Below, one piece after another: positions 42,837 through 51,848 of a DNA stretch of 64,000 bases. Below the pieces are notes generated by a model. That model saw nothing but the letters and a program-made list of their open reading frames with translations, was not told where the DNA came from and ran no database searches. The stretch is taken from NCBI GenBank assembly GCA_002720855.1, contig PBIN01000009.1, positions 62,001 to 126,000 of the forward strand, read 5' to 3'. A program made the translations under genes and the position numbers. How positions within the stretch are numbered: position 1 is the first letter of the stretch; every line of letters starts with the position of its first letter. This DNA is from Rhodospirillaceae bacterium. Its GTDB lineage: Bacteria; Pseudomonadota; Alphaproteobacteria; MPNO01; UBA2964.

Positions 42837-45800
42837 ATGCGTAAAATTTTAATCGGCATAGGTGTATTCGTAGTCCTCATAATTGGGGCTGCTATTGTGG
42901 TGCCAGGTTTCATCGACTGGAATCGGTACAAAGGCGAGATTCAATCTCAGGTGAAGCAGGTCACCGGACGCAACCTTGTCATTGCAGACGATATTAGTCT
43001 GACCATCCTTCCCGAACCGCGTCTATCAGTAAAGAACGTCCGGTTTGCAAACATTAAAGGCGGGTCATCCAGGGATATGGTGAAGCTCGCCGCACTCGAT
43101 ATTAGGGTTCGCGCGTTACCGCTTCTGCAAGGACAAATTGAAGTAGCATCCATTAATTTGATCAATCCAACCATCTTATTGGAGCGTCTGCCCGATAAAC
43201 GTGTGAACTGGGATTTTTCACAGTCAAAGAAAGAAAATCGAAAAACTTCTGTTCACGGCGCTCCAAATCGGGTGGGCGGATCCACCCCAGATGTTCAACT
43301 CGACAATTTGCTTTTACAGAATGGCACAGTTGTCTGGCGGGATGGCGTTGCGGGGACTGAAGAACGCCTGACGAATGTTTCGTTACAACTCGGAGCGCGT
43401 TCTCTAAATGGTCCGTTTAACCTGAGAGGAGAAGCGCTGCATCGTGGCGTAAAAGCCGCAATTGAGACGGCAATCGGTGAACTCAGACCGACTACTGCTG
43501 CCCCGGTCTCCGTGATTATTACCTTGCCCAATGCCGGTGCTAAGGCGCAGATCAGCGGAAGTCTTGTCGCTGTTGGTGCGCCGCCGCGTTTTACGGGTAA
43601 GGTCAACTTGAGCGGTAAAGATCTCTTTAAAACTTTGAAAGCGTTTGTCGGTGACGCTTCAGCACTCGGAAATTTAAAACAGCCCTATTTGTTAAGGGCG
43701 AATGTGAAGGGAACAGAAAAGGCCGTATCTCTTTCAGCTATTGATATCGAGGCAGGTGGTACGAGGGGCGCTGGGAAATTCGATATCACGTTAGGAAAAA
43801 AGCCAAAATTATCGGGGAAACTTGCTGTTACGAGGGTGGATCTCGATTCTTTGCTCGCCGCAAAGTCAAAAGCGAATTCGGAATCAGCCGCAAAGGGTGT
43901 TGCTTCAGGAAGGCCGAAATCGAGAAATTCTCAATCGAAGCAAAAATCGAATAACAAAGGAAAGTCGCGTAAAGCGAAGCGTGACCAGTCCGGTTTTACG
44001 CTGCCTGATCTGGATGGTTCGTTTGATTTAACAGTCGATGCCATAACCTATCACAAGCGAAATATACGCGGCGTAGAGCTTTCAGCCCTTCTCGCGAAAA
44101 ACACACTACAACTAACACGAGCCAGAATATTGCTTCCCGGTGGCGGCGAAACAAACTTGACTGGCGTGCTTGGCGCCTTTCAGGGCCGTCCCAGCTACCG
44201 AGCGAATCTGGATGTAAAATCCGATAATTTGCGTTCATTTCTTACGTGGTTGGGTATAGATGCTACGAGTGTGCCGCCTGATCGCCTTCGAAAATTTTCT
44301 ATGTCGACCGCACTCCGCGGCGATGATCAATCGGTCCAGGTTTCAAGTGTCAAAGCGCGGCTTGACGCAACGCAGATTGATGGTGCGGTCACATTGGCGC
44401 TCCGAAAAAGGCTGGCATTTGGTGCAAGTGTAAGTATCGATAAATTTGATATCGATGCTTATCGAACTTCTGAGGTAGCACAAAAACGTGCCGGAAAGCA
44501 GACAACTCGGAAATCGACAAAGTCACAGAGGGTACGGAGAAAAGGCACCGCTAAAAATTCAGGCAATACGCGTCAGGAATTACCGAAGCCTCTGGCAGTG
44601 CTGACCGGTTTCGATGCAAATTTGAACATGCGTGTTGGACGTTTGACGGTTAACAAAACTCCCGTTCGCGATTTGCGGTTTGAAGGAACCCTGTCGGGCG
44701 GTTCGCTAAAAATTAAGAACGCCTTTGTCCGCGATGTCGGGGGGATGCGTGCCACCATCAAGGGAGAACTGGGAAACCTTGCCGGATTTCCAACGTTCAA
44801 GGGAACGATTTCAGCTGATGCAAGTGATATCGGTGGATCGCTGCGGTTACTTGGTGTAACGCCATCACCAGCTGCGAAGAAATTGGGCGCTCTGCGATTG
44901 CGAGGAAAAGCAGATGCGAGCGCTGATAAAGTAAAGTTGGATTTGTCGATGAATGCTGTCGGCGCAACGACATCACTCAAGGGAACAGTGTCAGGTGTGC
45001 AGCGTAATCCCGAGTTGAATTTGACCCTCAGCTCCCAGCACAAAAATTTTTCGCAGTTTCTACGCAAATTAGGCGGCGGTGCCGTAGCTCAAAACCTCGG
45101 GCCATTTCGAATGGATTTGCGGGCGAAGGGCGGCTTAAAGAAAATTGCTGCGGACCTTCGTTTGAAAGCTGCTGGCGGCAGTCTGTCCGCCAATGGCACC
45201 GCAAGTCAGATACTTGTGGCACCAGTGTTTGCTCTCAATGTCGCCGCCTCACACCCCTCGGTACGGCAGTTGGTTCGACATTTTGTGCCGGACTATCGAC
45301 CTGCGGGCGGTTCAATCGGGCGATTTACGTTGAGTGCGGCACTGAGTGGCGGAAAGCAGAACTATGGTTTGAAAAACCTATTGGTAAATGCCGGTGATTT
45401 GAAACTTAAAGGCAATGGTAAACTCAATACCGGAAGTGCTCGGCCTAAGCTGACTGCAGAATTTACTGCCGGACAAATCAACCTTAATCCATTCCTGCCT
45501 CCGAAGGCCCGTAAGAGCGCCCAATCGTCGCGCAACCGATCGTCGCGGCGCGTGGCCCCCGGTTCGCGCAAAAACACCTCACGCGCCAAGCAACGATCCA
45601 CGACCAAACCCTCTCCGTATTCGACAAAACGCATTGATACTGAGCCGCTTGGTCTCGTCGATGTCGATGTAGCTATCAACGCCAAAAACCTTCTGTTTCG
45701 TCAGTTTCGGGTTGATGATCCAGTGATTAAGGCGACCCTTACAAATAAATTGCTGGCGATTAAGGAAGTAGCCGGAAAAATGTTCGATGGTTCTTTTTTA

Positions 45801-46562
45801 TTGAACGGGCAGTTCAACGGGCGTCAAACCCCCAAACTTAGCGGTCGCGTACGTGTCTCAAAGGCAAATGTCGGCAAGGCCCTGTTCCAAACCGGCACTT
45901 TTGATATTAAGGGCGGGATTACCGACATCGACGTAAATGTCAGTACTGCTGGTATCAGTCAGCTTGCGATGGTTCGTGCCTTAAAGGGCAGCGGAAAACT
46001 TTCCTCGCGCGATGGTTTTGTCACAGGTTTCGATCTAAAAGCAATTAGCGACCGTCTCAAGAATATTCACGGCGTTATCGACCTTTTGACGTTGTTTGGG
46101 TCCGCTATGTCGGGAGGCCAGTCCCGTTTTTCGGCGTTAGATGCGACATTTAAAATTGATAAGGGCAATGTCCGAACCAATGATGTTTTACTGAAGGCGG
46201 AGGCCGCAGAGGGGCGCGCCCAGGGATTTACCAATTTGCCGAATTGGCACATGGATTTTCGTAGTCAGTTCCGATTGACGGAGCATCCCAATGCGCCGGC
46301 TTTCAAAATGCGTGCCGTCGGTGAAGTTGATAATCCGAGACGATTTTTCGATTTCAAAGACCTGCAGTCATATTTGCTTCAGCGCGGAATAGGATCACTC
46401 ATTCGTAAAGTCTTCCCAGGTTCCCGTTCGCCACAACCCGGCAGCCAGCCAGGAACTTCGCAACAGCAAAAACCACCATTGCAAAAACAGGAACAACCCA
46501 AGAAACCGCGACTGGAAGACATCATCCCGGGTGTCTTGGATCAACTTTTAAAAAGCCGATAA
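42837..46562 (+). CDS. AsmA-family envelope protein
   Basis: The start chosen (ATG at 42837; a TTG 15 bp earlier is also possible) gives 1241 residues. A membrane helix at about 4-24 anchors a long periplasmic part that opens with the AsmA domain (GFIDWNRYKGEIQSQVKQVTGRN, then DISLTILPEPRLSVKNVRFAN). The C-terminal AsmA-like repeat ends near RRFFDFKDLQSYLLQRG. AsmA proteins are thought to form lipid-transport tubes between the two membranes. Three segments rich in Lys, Arg and Ser interrupt it (near residues 350-390, 555-585 and 895-935). It converges on the RHH gene. Confidence 0.93.
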   Translation: MRKILIGIGVFVVLIIGAAIVVPGFIDWNRYKGEIQSQVKQVTGRNLVIADDISLTILPEPRLSVKNVRFANIKGGSSRDMVKLAALDIRVRALPLLQGQIEVASINLINPTILLERLPDKRVNWDFSQSKKENRKTSVHGAPNRVGGSTPDVQLDNLLLQNGTVVWRDGVAGTEERLTNVSLQLGARSLNGPFNLRGEALHRGVKAAIETAIGELRPTTAAPVSVIITLPNAGAKAQISGSLVAVGAPPRFTGKVNLSGKDLFKTLKAFVGDASALGNLKQPYLLRANVKGTEKAVSLSAIDIEAGGTRGAGKFDITLGKKPKLSGKLAVTRVDLDSLLAAKSKANSESAAKGVASGRPKSRNSQSKQKSNNKGKSRKAKRDQSGFTLPDLDGSFDLTVDAITYHKRNIRGVELSALLAKNTLQLTRARILLPGGGETNLTGVLGAFQGRPSYRANLDVKSDNLRSFLTWLGIDATSVPPDRLRKFSMSTALRGDDQSVQVSSVKARLDATQIDGAVTLALRKRLAFGASVSIDKFDIDAYRTSEVAQKRAGKQTTRKSTKSQRVRRKGTAKNSGNTRQELPKPLAVLTGFDANLNMRVGRLTVNKTPVRDLRFEGTLSGGSLKIKNAFVRDVGGMRATIKGELGNLAGFPTFKGTISADASDIGGSLRLLGVTPSPAAKKLGALRLRGKADASADKVKLDLSMNAVGATTSLKGTVSGVQRNPELNLTLSSQHKNFSQFLRKLGGGAVAQNLGPFRMDLRAKGGLKKIAADLRLKAAGGSLSANGTASQILVAPVFALNVAASHPSVRQLVRHFVPDYRPAGGSIGRFTLSAALSGGKQNYGLKNLLVNAGDLKLKGNGKLNTGSARPKLTAEFTAGQINLNPFLPPKARKSAQSSRNRSSRRVAPGSRKNTSRAKQRSTTKPSPYSTKRIDTEPLGLVDVDVAINAKNLLFRQFRVDDPVIKATLTNKLLAIKEVAGKMFDGSFLLNGQFNGRQTPKLSGRVRVSKANVGKALFQTGTFDIKGGITDIDVNVSTAGISQLAMVRALKGSGKLSSRDGFVTGFDLKAISDRLKNIHGVIDLLTLFGSAMSGGQSRFSALDATFKIDKGNVRTNDVLLKAEAAEGRAQGFTNLPNWHMDFRSQFRLTEHPNAPAFKMRAVGEVDNPRRFFDFKDLQSYLLQRGIGSLIRKVFPGSRSPQPGSQPGTSQQQKPPLQKQEQPKKPRLEDIIPGVLDQLLKSR

Positions 46563-46568
46563 GGTGTT

Positions 46569-46784
46569 CTAGCTCATTGGTTCTTGCAAACTTCGCAAGA
46601 CATAGACGCGAAGCGCGGACGAAAGGTTGCCCTCCCGCCCACGGTCAATTTCGGTAATAAGACTGTTGAGAGATCGTTTTTGCGCTGTTGCGAGATCTGA
46701 CAGTGCCTGCCAAAAAGGCTCTTCGAGAGAAACGCTTGTTTGATGTCCGGAAACAACAACGGATCTTTTAACGGGAGCATTCAA
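46569..46784 (-). CDS. Small ribbon-helix-helix domain protein
   Basis: The frame carries VKRSVVVSGHQTSVSLEEPFWQALSDLA followed by KRSLNSLITEI. This is the pattern of the RHH_4-type ribbon-helix-helix DNA-binding domain of alphaproteobacteria, where these small proteins are common and of unknown target. Upstream residues to 46844 (MNQHHKFCYD) are not conserved. The TTG at 46784 has AGGAG 8 bp upstream and gives 71 residues, so I prefer it. Its tail lies 6 bp from the AsmA gene. Confidence 0.75.
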   Translation of the reverse strand: MNAPVKRSVVVSGHQTSVSLEEPFWQALSDLATAQKRSLNSLITEIDRGREGNLSSALRVYVLRSLQEPMS

Positions 46785-46909
46785 GAAACCAACTCCTGAA
46801 ATATATTGTAACGTATCGTAGCAGAATTTGTGATGTTGGTTCATCGCTGAGAATTGTCCTGTGACTGGGCAATTTGATCGCTGGTTTTAAAAGAAAGAGA
46901 TAGGCCTGA

Positions 46910-47383
46910 ATGTCTGGAAGAGTTGAAGCACGACTAAAGGAATTGGGAATTGAGTTGCCGGAGGCGCTGGAGCCGAAGGTCGCAAAAATCAAGGGTTCGA
47001 ACATTGCAGGCCCCTTTTTGTATATTTCAGGGCAGGTTCCACAATGGAATGGTGATATGCCCTACATTGGCAAAGTCGGTCGCGAATTTAGTATAGAGCA
47101 AGGTTATGAGGCAGCTCGTCTATCGGCATTGAACGTAATCGCTCACGCCAAAAAAGCGCTGGACGGTGATCTTGATCGGGTCGTGAAGCTTGCCAAGCTC
47201 AAGGGATACGTCAACGTAACTTCTGATCTCGCCGAGGTGGCGGCTGTGGTCAATGGTGCCTCTGAGCTAATGGTGGATGTGTTTGGGCAGGAGGTCGGCG
47301 CGCACGCAAGAACCGTCGCTGGCGTTTCCTCGATGCCCTTCAACGTAGCTATCGAGGTGGAAGCAGACTTTCTTATTGAATAG
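46910..47383 (+). CDS. RidA family protein
   Basis: This 157-residue protein belongs to the longer YjgF subfamily (YjgH/TdcF-like type). It has GPFLYISGQVPQWNGDMPYIGKVG, LNVIAHAKKALDGDLDRVVKLAKLKGYVNV and the C-terminal RTVAGVSSMPFNVAIEVEADF. These proteins hydrolyse reactive imines, and members of this subfamily often lack the active-site arginine of archetypal RidA. It overlaps the mug 3' end by 11 bp. It is distinct from the shorter RidA at 40029. Confidence 0.9.
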   Translation: MSGRVEARLKELGIELPEALEPKVAKIKGSNIAGPFLYISGQVPQWNGDMPYIGKVGREFSIEQGYEAARLSALNVIAHAKKALDGDLDRVVKLAKLKGYVNVTSDLAEVAAVVNGASELMVDVFGQEVGAHARTVAGVSSMPFNVAIEVEADFLIE

Positions 47384-47912
47384 CGCGTTCGCGGGCGAAA
47401 GCTGCAAGCGACTGCCACGGTGCAATATCCCAATATCTGATCGCCAAACCCGATGGCGAAGGCAACACGAAAATACGGGTTTTACCAATGGTCTCGGACT
47501 GCAGACCGTAGGGCATATTTTTTTTGCTAAAATGTGTTTTGAAAAATACTTGCGCCGACCGTTTTCCAACGAATGCAAGCGCCTTTGGTTTAAATTTGGA
47601 GATTTCATCCAAAACACGATGCGGGTCGTCTGCGTCCTTCGGTAATGACGCATCGCTTCCATAAACGTGTTTCGCCATATCGGTAAAGCCAATTCCAAGT
47701 GCGGGGAGTAAGGAATACTCCTCCGGCGCGAAAAGGCGGGGCGTAAGGCCGGTCTCGAAAAGAGCAGGCCAAAACTTGTTGCCTGGACCAGCGTAGTACG
47801 CCTGCTTTTTCGCAGAGACGGTTCCGGCGGCGCTACCACAAAAGACGACCAGGAGGCCTTTTTCCAATAAATCAGGCAGTATTGGCGGTGGCGAATCGGT
47901 CGTTTCATTCAT
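47373..47912 (-). CDS. mug: Mug-family mismatch-specific uracil-DNA glycosylase
   Basis: The 179-residue protein aligns with E. coli Mug: LVVFCGSAAG corresponds to the VVFCGINPG motif, then NKFWPALFETGLTPRLFAPEE, FVGKRSAQVFF, and the second motif LPSPSGLA. It would remove uracil or ethenocytosine opposite guanine. The first motif lacks the usual catalytic asparagine (INPG is replaced by SAAG). I chose the Met at 47912 (MNETTDSPP); an extension to 47930 adds only six residues. Confidence 0.85.
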   Translation of the reverse strand: MNETTDSPPPILPDLLEKGLLVVFCGSAAGTVSAKKQAYYAGPGNKFWPALFETGLTPRLFAPEEYSLLPALGIGFTDMAKHVYGSDASLPKDADDPHRVLDEISKFKPKALAFVGKRSAQVFFKTHFSKKNMPYGLQSETIGKTRIFVLPSPSGLAIRYWDIAPWQSLAAFARERAIQ

Positions 47913-47942
47913 GCGCCGAATATACGGCAATCAGGCCTCAAG

Positions 47943-47966
47943 AAAAAAGCGCGCCATGTGGCGCGC
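47943..47966 (-). terminator. Intrinsic terminator after hemA
   Basis: GCGCGCC (47949-47955) and GGCGCGC (47960-47966) form a 7-bp stem with a 4-base loop. On the minus strand it is followed by TTTTTT (47948-47943). It lies 25 bp after the hemA stop codon and ends the hemA transcript ahead of mug. Confidence 0.85.
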
Positions 47967-47990
47967 CATTCTGCGAAAAATATTAAATTA

Positions 47991-49205
47991 CTAAGCGGCC
48001 CATTTGAGTTCCAATCGTCCCCAAATCTCCCTAAGTGCATGAACCAGCCTATCCATATCGTCATCGCTGTGGATGGGGGAAGGTGTCAGACGTAGCCGTT
48101 CTGTTCCCTTTGGTACAGTCGGGTAGTTTATCGGCTGAACATATATTCCGTATCGCTCAACAAGATCATCGGTAACCTGTTTGCACAGGATAGGGTCTCC
48201 AATCATGATCGGCACAATATGAGAAACTGAGGGCATTACCGGAAGACCAGCATCCGCTAGCATTCGCTTTAAAGTCGCTGCGCGCTCCTGATGAAGATCG
48301 CGTTTCTCTTGGCCATGATCTCGCACGTGTCGCACGCTTGCTGCAGCGGCTGCTGCTACAGCGGGTGGCAATGATGTCGTGAAAATAAACCCGCTGGCAT
48401 TGGACCTGACAAAATCGACGAGCTTTTGAGAGGCAGCGATATATCCACCAATAACACCGAAGGCTTTTGCCAGAGTCCCCTGGATGACGTCTATTCTTCC
48501 CATCTGTCCATCGCGCTCAGCGACGCCGCCCCCACGCGGCCCATACATTCCAACGGCGTGAACTTCATCGATGTACGTCATTGCACCGTATTTATCGGCA
48601 AGATCGCAAATTTCGGAAATAGGCGAGATATCGCCATCCATCGAATAAACGGATTCAAAGACGATGATCTTTGGCCGTCCGGGTTCAATTTCTAACAGCA
48701 GGCGTTCCAGGTCCTCAACGTCGTTATGTTTAAAGATACGTTTTTCAGCGCCACTATGTCGTACACCCGCGATCATCGAGGCATGGTTAAATTCATCAGA
48801 AAGCAGGACGCAGCCAGGCATGTTTCCGGCAAGAGTGGCAAGTGCGGCATCATTGGCGACGTAGCCGGACGTAAACAGTAATGCGGCCTCTTTCCGGTGC
48901 AATTCGGCGATTTCGCGTTCGAGTACGACGTGTTGGTGCGTGGTTCCGGAAATATTGCGCGTTCCGCCTGACCCCGCTCCAACTTGGTCGACGGTATCTT
49001 TCATAGCAGCCAAAACATCAGGATGTTGGCCCATCCCTAGGTAGTCGTTACTGCACCAAACTGTAATTTCGTTGGTTTCGTCGCCAGTATGTCGGGTTGC
49101 ATGGGGAAAGTCGCCTACGTGACGCTCCAGTTCTGCGAAAATGCGATACCGTCCTTCTGCCTTGAGCTTATCGATGGCGTTGCCGAAGAAACCTTCGTAA
49201 TCCAT
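47991..49205 (-). CDS. hemA: 5-aminolevulinate synthase
   Basis: This PLP enzyme condenses glycine with succinyl-CoA to 5-aminolevulinate, the first step of tetrapyrrole synthesis by the C4 (Shemin) route used by alphaproteobacteria. The motifs are typical: [30 protein letters not shown], the [10 protein letters not shown] segment and the lysine in [14 protein letters not shown] prefer the ATG at 49205 ([12 protein letters not shown], 404 residues). The frame continues to a TTG at 49253, but those 16 residues are not conserved. A terminator follows the gene. Confidence 0.96.
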   Translation of the reverse strand: MDYEGFFGNAIDKLKAEGRYRIFAELERHVGDFPHATRHTGDETNEITVWCSNDYLGMGQHPDVLAAMKDTVDQVGAGSGGTRNISGTTHQHVVLEREIAELHRKEAALLFTSGYVANDAALATLAGNMPGCVLLSDEFNHASMIAGVRHSGAEKRIFKHNDVEDLERLLLEIEPGRPKIIVFESVYSMDGDISPISEICDLADKYGAMTYIDEVHAVGMYGPRGGGVAERDGQMGRIDVIQGTLAKAFGVIGGYIAASQKLVDFVRSNASGFIFTTSLPPAVAAAAAASVRHVRDHGQEKRDLHQERAATLKRMLADAGLPVMPSVSHIVPIMIGDPILCKQVTDDLVERYGIYVQPINYPTVPKGTERLRLTPSPIHSDDDMDRLVHALREIWGRLELKWAA

Positions 49206-49346
49206 ACCATTTTTCCCAATACAGTCGCCCGACTGACCATATAGATAATACAAGGCCTCTACTCCCCCGAAAAGTTAAGATTCTGATCTCTCACATTGTT
49301 GTTATGGGAATGGTTAATGTTTCCTTTAAGCTAGGAAAAATAGGGG

Positions 49347-50723
49347 TTACGAGGCCTTTTTTAACCAATTTTCCGTGTCTTCCAGTGCTGCGGCAAATCG
49401 CCTCAACATCTCCTCAATTTCAGTTTGGTTAATGACCAAGGGAGGCGAAAAGGCGATCCGATCTCCCAGCGCGCGAACAATCAGACCGTGGTCGAGCGTC
49501 CGATCCAGCAAGTACGGACCTACTTTTAAGGCGGATGGAAAAGCCTCGCCGGTCTTTTTGTCCGAAACAAGTTCAATGACCCCCAGCAACCCCACACCGC
49601 CAGCTTCGCCGACCAACGGGTGATCGCGAAAGGCCCGAAGTCCGTTCTGCAGATGCGGGGACTTCCCACGAACGCACTGCACGAGGTTCATTTCCTCGTA
49701 TATATCCAACGTTTCAAGCGCGACCGCAGCCGCTACAGGATGACCGGAATAGGTAAATCCGTGCCCTAGTGAGCCAATCTCGCTACTTTGTTCAGCAATC
49801 GGTTCGTATACGGCCTCATTCATGATGACAGCGGATATCGGTATATATCCGGACGACAGCGCCTTCGCGCAGGTAATAATATCCGGTTTGATATCGAAGG
49901 TTTCGCTTCCCCACATATTACCGGTTCGCCCGAAACCGCAAATAACTTCATCAGCGATCATCAAGACGTCGTGTTTTTTGAGAACGCGCTGAATTCTTTC
50001 GAAATACCCGGCTGGCGGAATTAGGACTCCGCCGGCCCCCATCACAGGTTCCGCGATAAACGCGGCGACCGTTTCAGGGCCTTCCTGTTCAATTAAGGTG
50101 TCAAGGTCCTGAGCACATCGCTCGGCATACTGATCTTCAGTTTCACCAGGTTTGGCGTCTCTGACGAAATGAGGGCATGTTGTATGCAAAAAACGGTCAA
50201 TGGGTAAGTCGAAAGCCTGATGATTGACCGGAGTTCCTGTGGCGCTCCCAGCGGCGATTGTGACACCGTGATATCCCTTTTCACGGCTGATAATTTTCTT
50301 TTTCTCGGGTTTTCCCATCGCGTTGTTGCGATACCAAACGAACTTGAAGGCCGTGTCATTTGCTTCTGATCCAGAGTTTGCAAAAAACACCTTGGACATC
50401 GGCACTGGCGATAATGCGAGCAATCGTTCCGCTAACTTGATCTGCGGTGTATGACTCTTTTGATTGAAGCCATGATAAAAGGAAAGCTCACGAATTTGGC
50501 GCGCCGCAGCATCTGCCAGTCGTTCATTGCCGAATCCCAGCGCGGTGCACCACAGTCCCGACATTCCCTCAATATATTCCCGTCCTGAATCATCAGTAAC
50601 GATCACTCCTCGACCGCTTGTTATAACGAGCGAGCCGTCTTTCTCGTTGGCCAGCGCATTGGTGTAGGGATGTAACAAAGCCGCTGAATCACGAGCAGTG
50701 AGCGAGTTTGGATTGGTAACCAT
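49347..50723 (-). CDS. Class III (omega) aminotransferase
   Basis: This 458-residue PLP enzyme of the omega-amino acid:pyruvate aminotransferase branch shows GMSGLWCTALGFGN, VFFANSGSEANDTAFK, the aspartate in IADEVICGFGRTG, and the PLP lysine in CAKALSSGYIPISAV. It probably transfers an amino group from a diamine, beta-alanine or taurine to a keto acid; the substrate cannot be told. It lies 12 bp after moaA on the same strand and 93 bp before the long hemA frame. Confidence 0.93.
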   Translation of the reverse strand: MVTNPNSLTARDSAALLHPYTNALANEKDGSLVITSGRGVIVTDDSGREYIEGMSGLWCTALGFGNERLADAAARQIRELSFYHGFNQKSHTPQIKLAERLLALSPVPMSKVFFANSGSEANDTAFKFVWYRNNAMGKPEKKKIISREKGYHGVTIAAGSATGTPVNHQAFDLPIDRFLHTTCPHFVRDAKPGETEDQYAERCAQDLDTLIEQEGPETVAAFIAEPVMGAGGVLIPPAGYFERIQRVLKKHDVLMIADEVICGFGRTGNMWGSETFDIKPDIITCAKALSSGYIPISAVIMNEAVYEPIAEQSSEIGSLGHGFTYSGHPVAAAVALETLDIYEEMNLVQCVRGKSPHLQNGLRAFRDHPLVGEAGGVGLLGVIELVSDKKTGEAFPSALKVGPYLLDRTLDHGLIVRALGDRIAFSPPLVINQTEIEEMLRRFAAALEDTENWLKKAS

Positions 50724-50735
50724 CTTTACCGACAG

Positions 50736-51740
50736 TTAGCCGCCGGTAACGCTCATATGACGGGGAACCGAGGGATCTCTCCGTCGGCGGTCAATGATGA
50801 AGTCGTGGCCTTTCGGTTTACGGCCGATTGCGTCGTCGATGGTGTTCATCAGGGCGGTGCCATTATCCTTGGCCCTCACGGCAGTTCTAAGATCAGCCGT
50901 GTCCTCCTGACCTAAACACATATACAGAATTCCGGTACAGGTAAGACGAACTCTATTACAGCTTTCGCAGAAATTATGGGTCATCGGCGTTATGAAGCCG
51001 ACCCGTCCGCCGGTTTCCTTGACCTCGACATATCTCGCCGGGCCGCCCGTGGAATAATCGATATCCCTGAGGGACCAGCTCTCATTCAATTTTGCACGGA
51101 CCATGGAAAGAGGCATGTACTGACCGAGACGGGCCTCTTCGCCAATTTCTCCCATCGGCATGACCTCAATGAATGTGAGATCGAACCCTTCATCCCCGCA
51201 CCATTGTACTAAATTGTTGAATTCATCGTCGTTGAAACCACGCAGCGCAACGGTGTTGATTTTAATCGCAATTCCGGCACGTTTTGCGGCGTTTAGGCCC
51301 GCTTTTACTTTTTCAAGACGGCCCCAACGTGTGATTTCTGTAAATTTGTCTTCTTCGAGCGTATCAAGAGATACGTTGATCCGGCGGATACCGATATCCG
51401 CCAGCTCATCAGAAAACCGCTCAAGTTGACTGCCATTGGTTGTCAGGGTGAGTTCGTCTAGAGCACCGGTGACAAGATGTCTCGACAACTGGCGGAATAG
51501 CCACATTACATCCCGGCGGACAAGCGGTTCGCCGCCCGTCATCCTGAGTTTGGTAACGCCACGTTCCACGAACGTCGAACAAATAACCTCTAGTTCCTCA
51601 AGGGACAGGACATCTTTTTTGGGAAGGAACGTCATATCTTCCGCCATGCAGTAAAGACAGCGGAAATCGCATCGGTCCGTGACCGATACGCGCAAGTAGG
51701 TCACCGCTCTTCCATGCGGATCTATTAGGGGTCCATCCAT
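50736..51740 (-). CDS. moaA: GTP 3',8-cyclase MoaA
   Basis: MoaA is the radical SAM enzyme that starts molybdenum cofactor synthesis. The first cluster is in [11 protein letters not shown] and the second, C-terminal cluster in [21 protein letters not shown]. The protein ends in the GG that the enzyme needs. The ATG at 51740 ([11 protein letters not shown], 334 residues) has GAAGGA 8 bp upstream; 11 extra residues to 51773 are unlikely. It stands apart from other moa genes but next to the other Mo-related genes of this region. Confidence 0.96.
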   Translation of the reverse strand: MDGPLIDPHGRAVTYLRVSVTDRCDFRCLYCMAEDMTFLPKKDVLSLEELEVICSTFVERGVTKLRMTGGEPLVRRDVMWLFRQLSRHLVTGALDELTLTTNGSQLERFSDELADIGIRRINVSLDTLEEDKFTEITRWGRLEKVKAGLNAAKRAGIAIKINTVALRGFNDDEFNNLVQWCGDEGFDLTFIEVMPMGEIGEEARLGQYMPLSMVRAKLNESWSLRDIDYSTGGPARYVEVKETGGRVGFITPMTHNFCESCNRVRLTCTGILYMCLGQEDTADLRTAVRAKDNGTALMNTIDDAIGRKPKGHDFIIDRRRRDPSVPRHMSVTGG

Positions 51741-51848
51741 AAAATTTTCCTTCACCCTATCGGTAAAGAACACGATAGCGCTATATACCGCTGAATATAG
51801 CGCTCCTAAGCCAAAAGAAAAAGGGGTCTAAATACTGGCGCGCGATTC

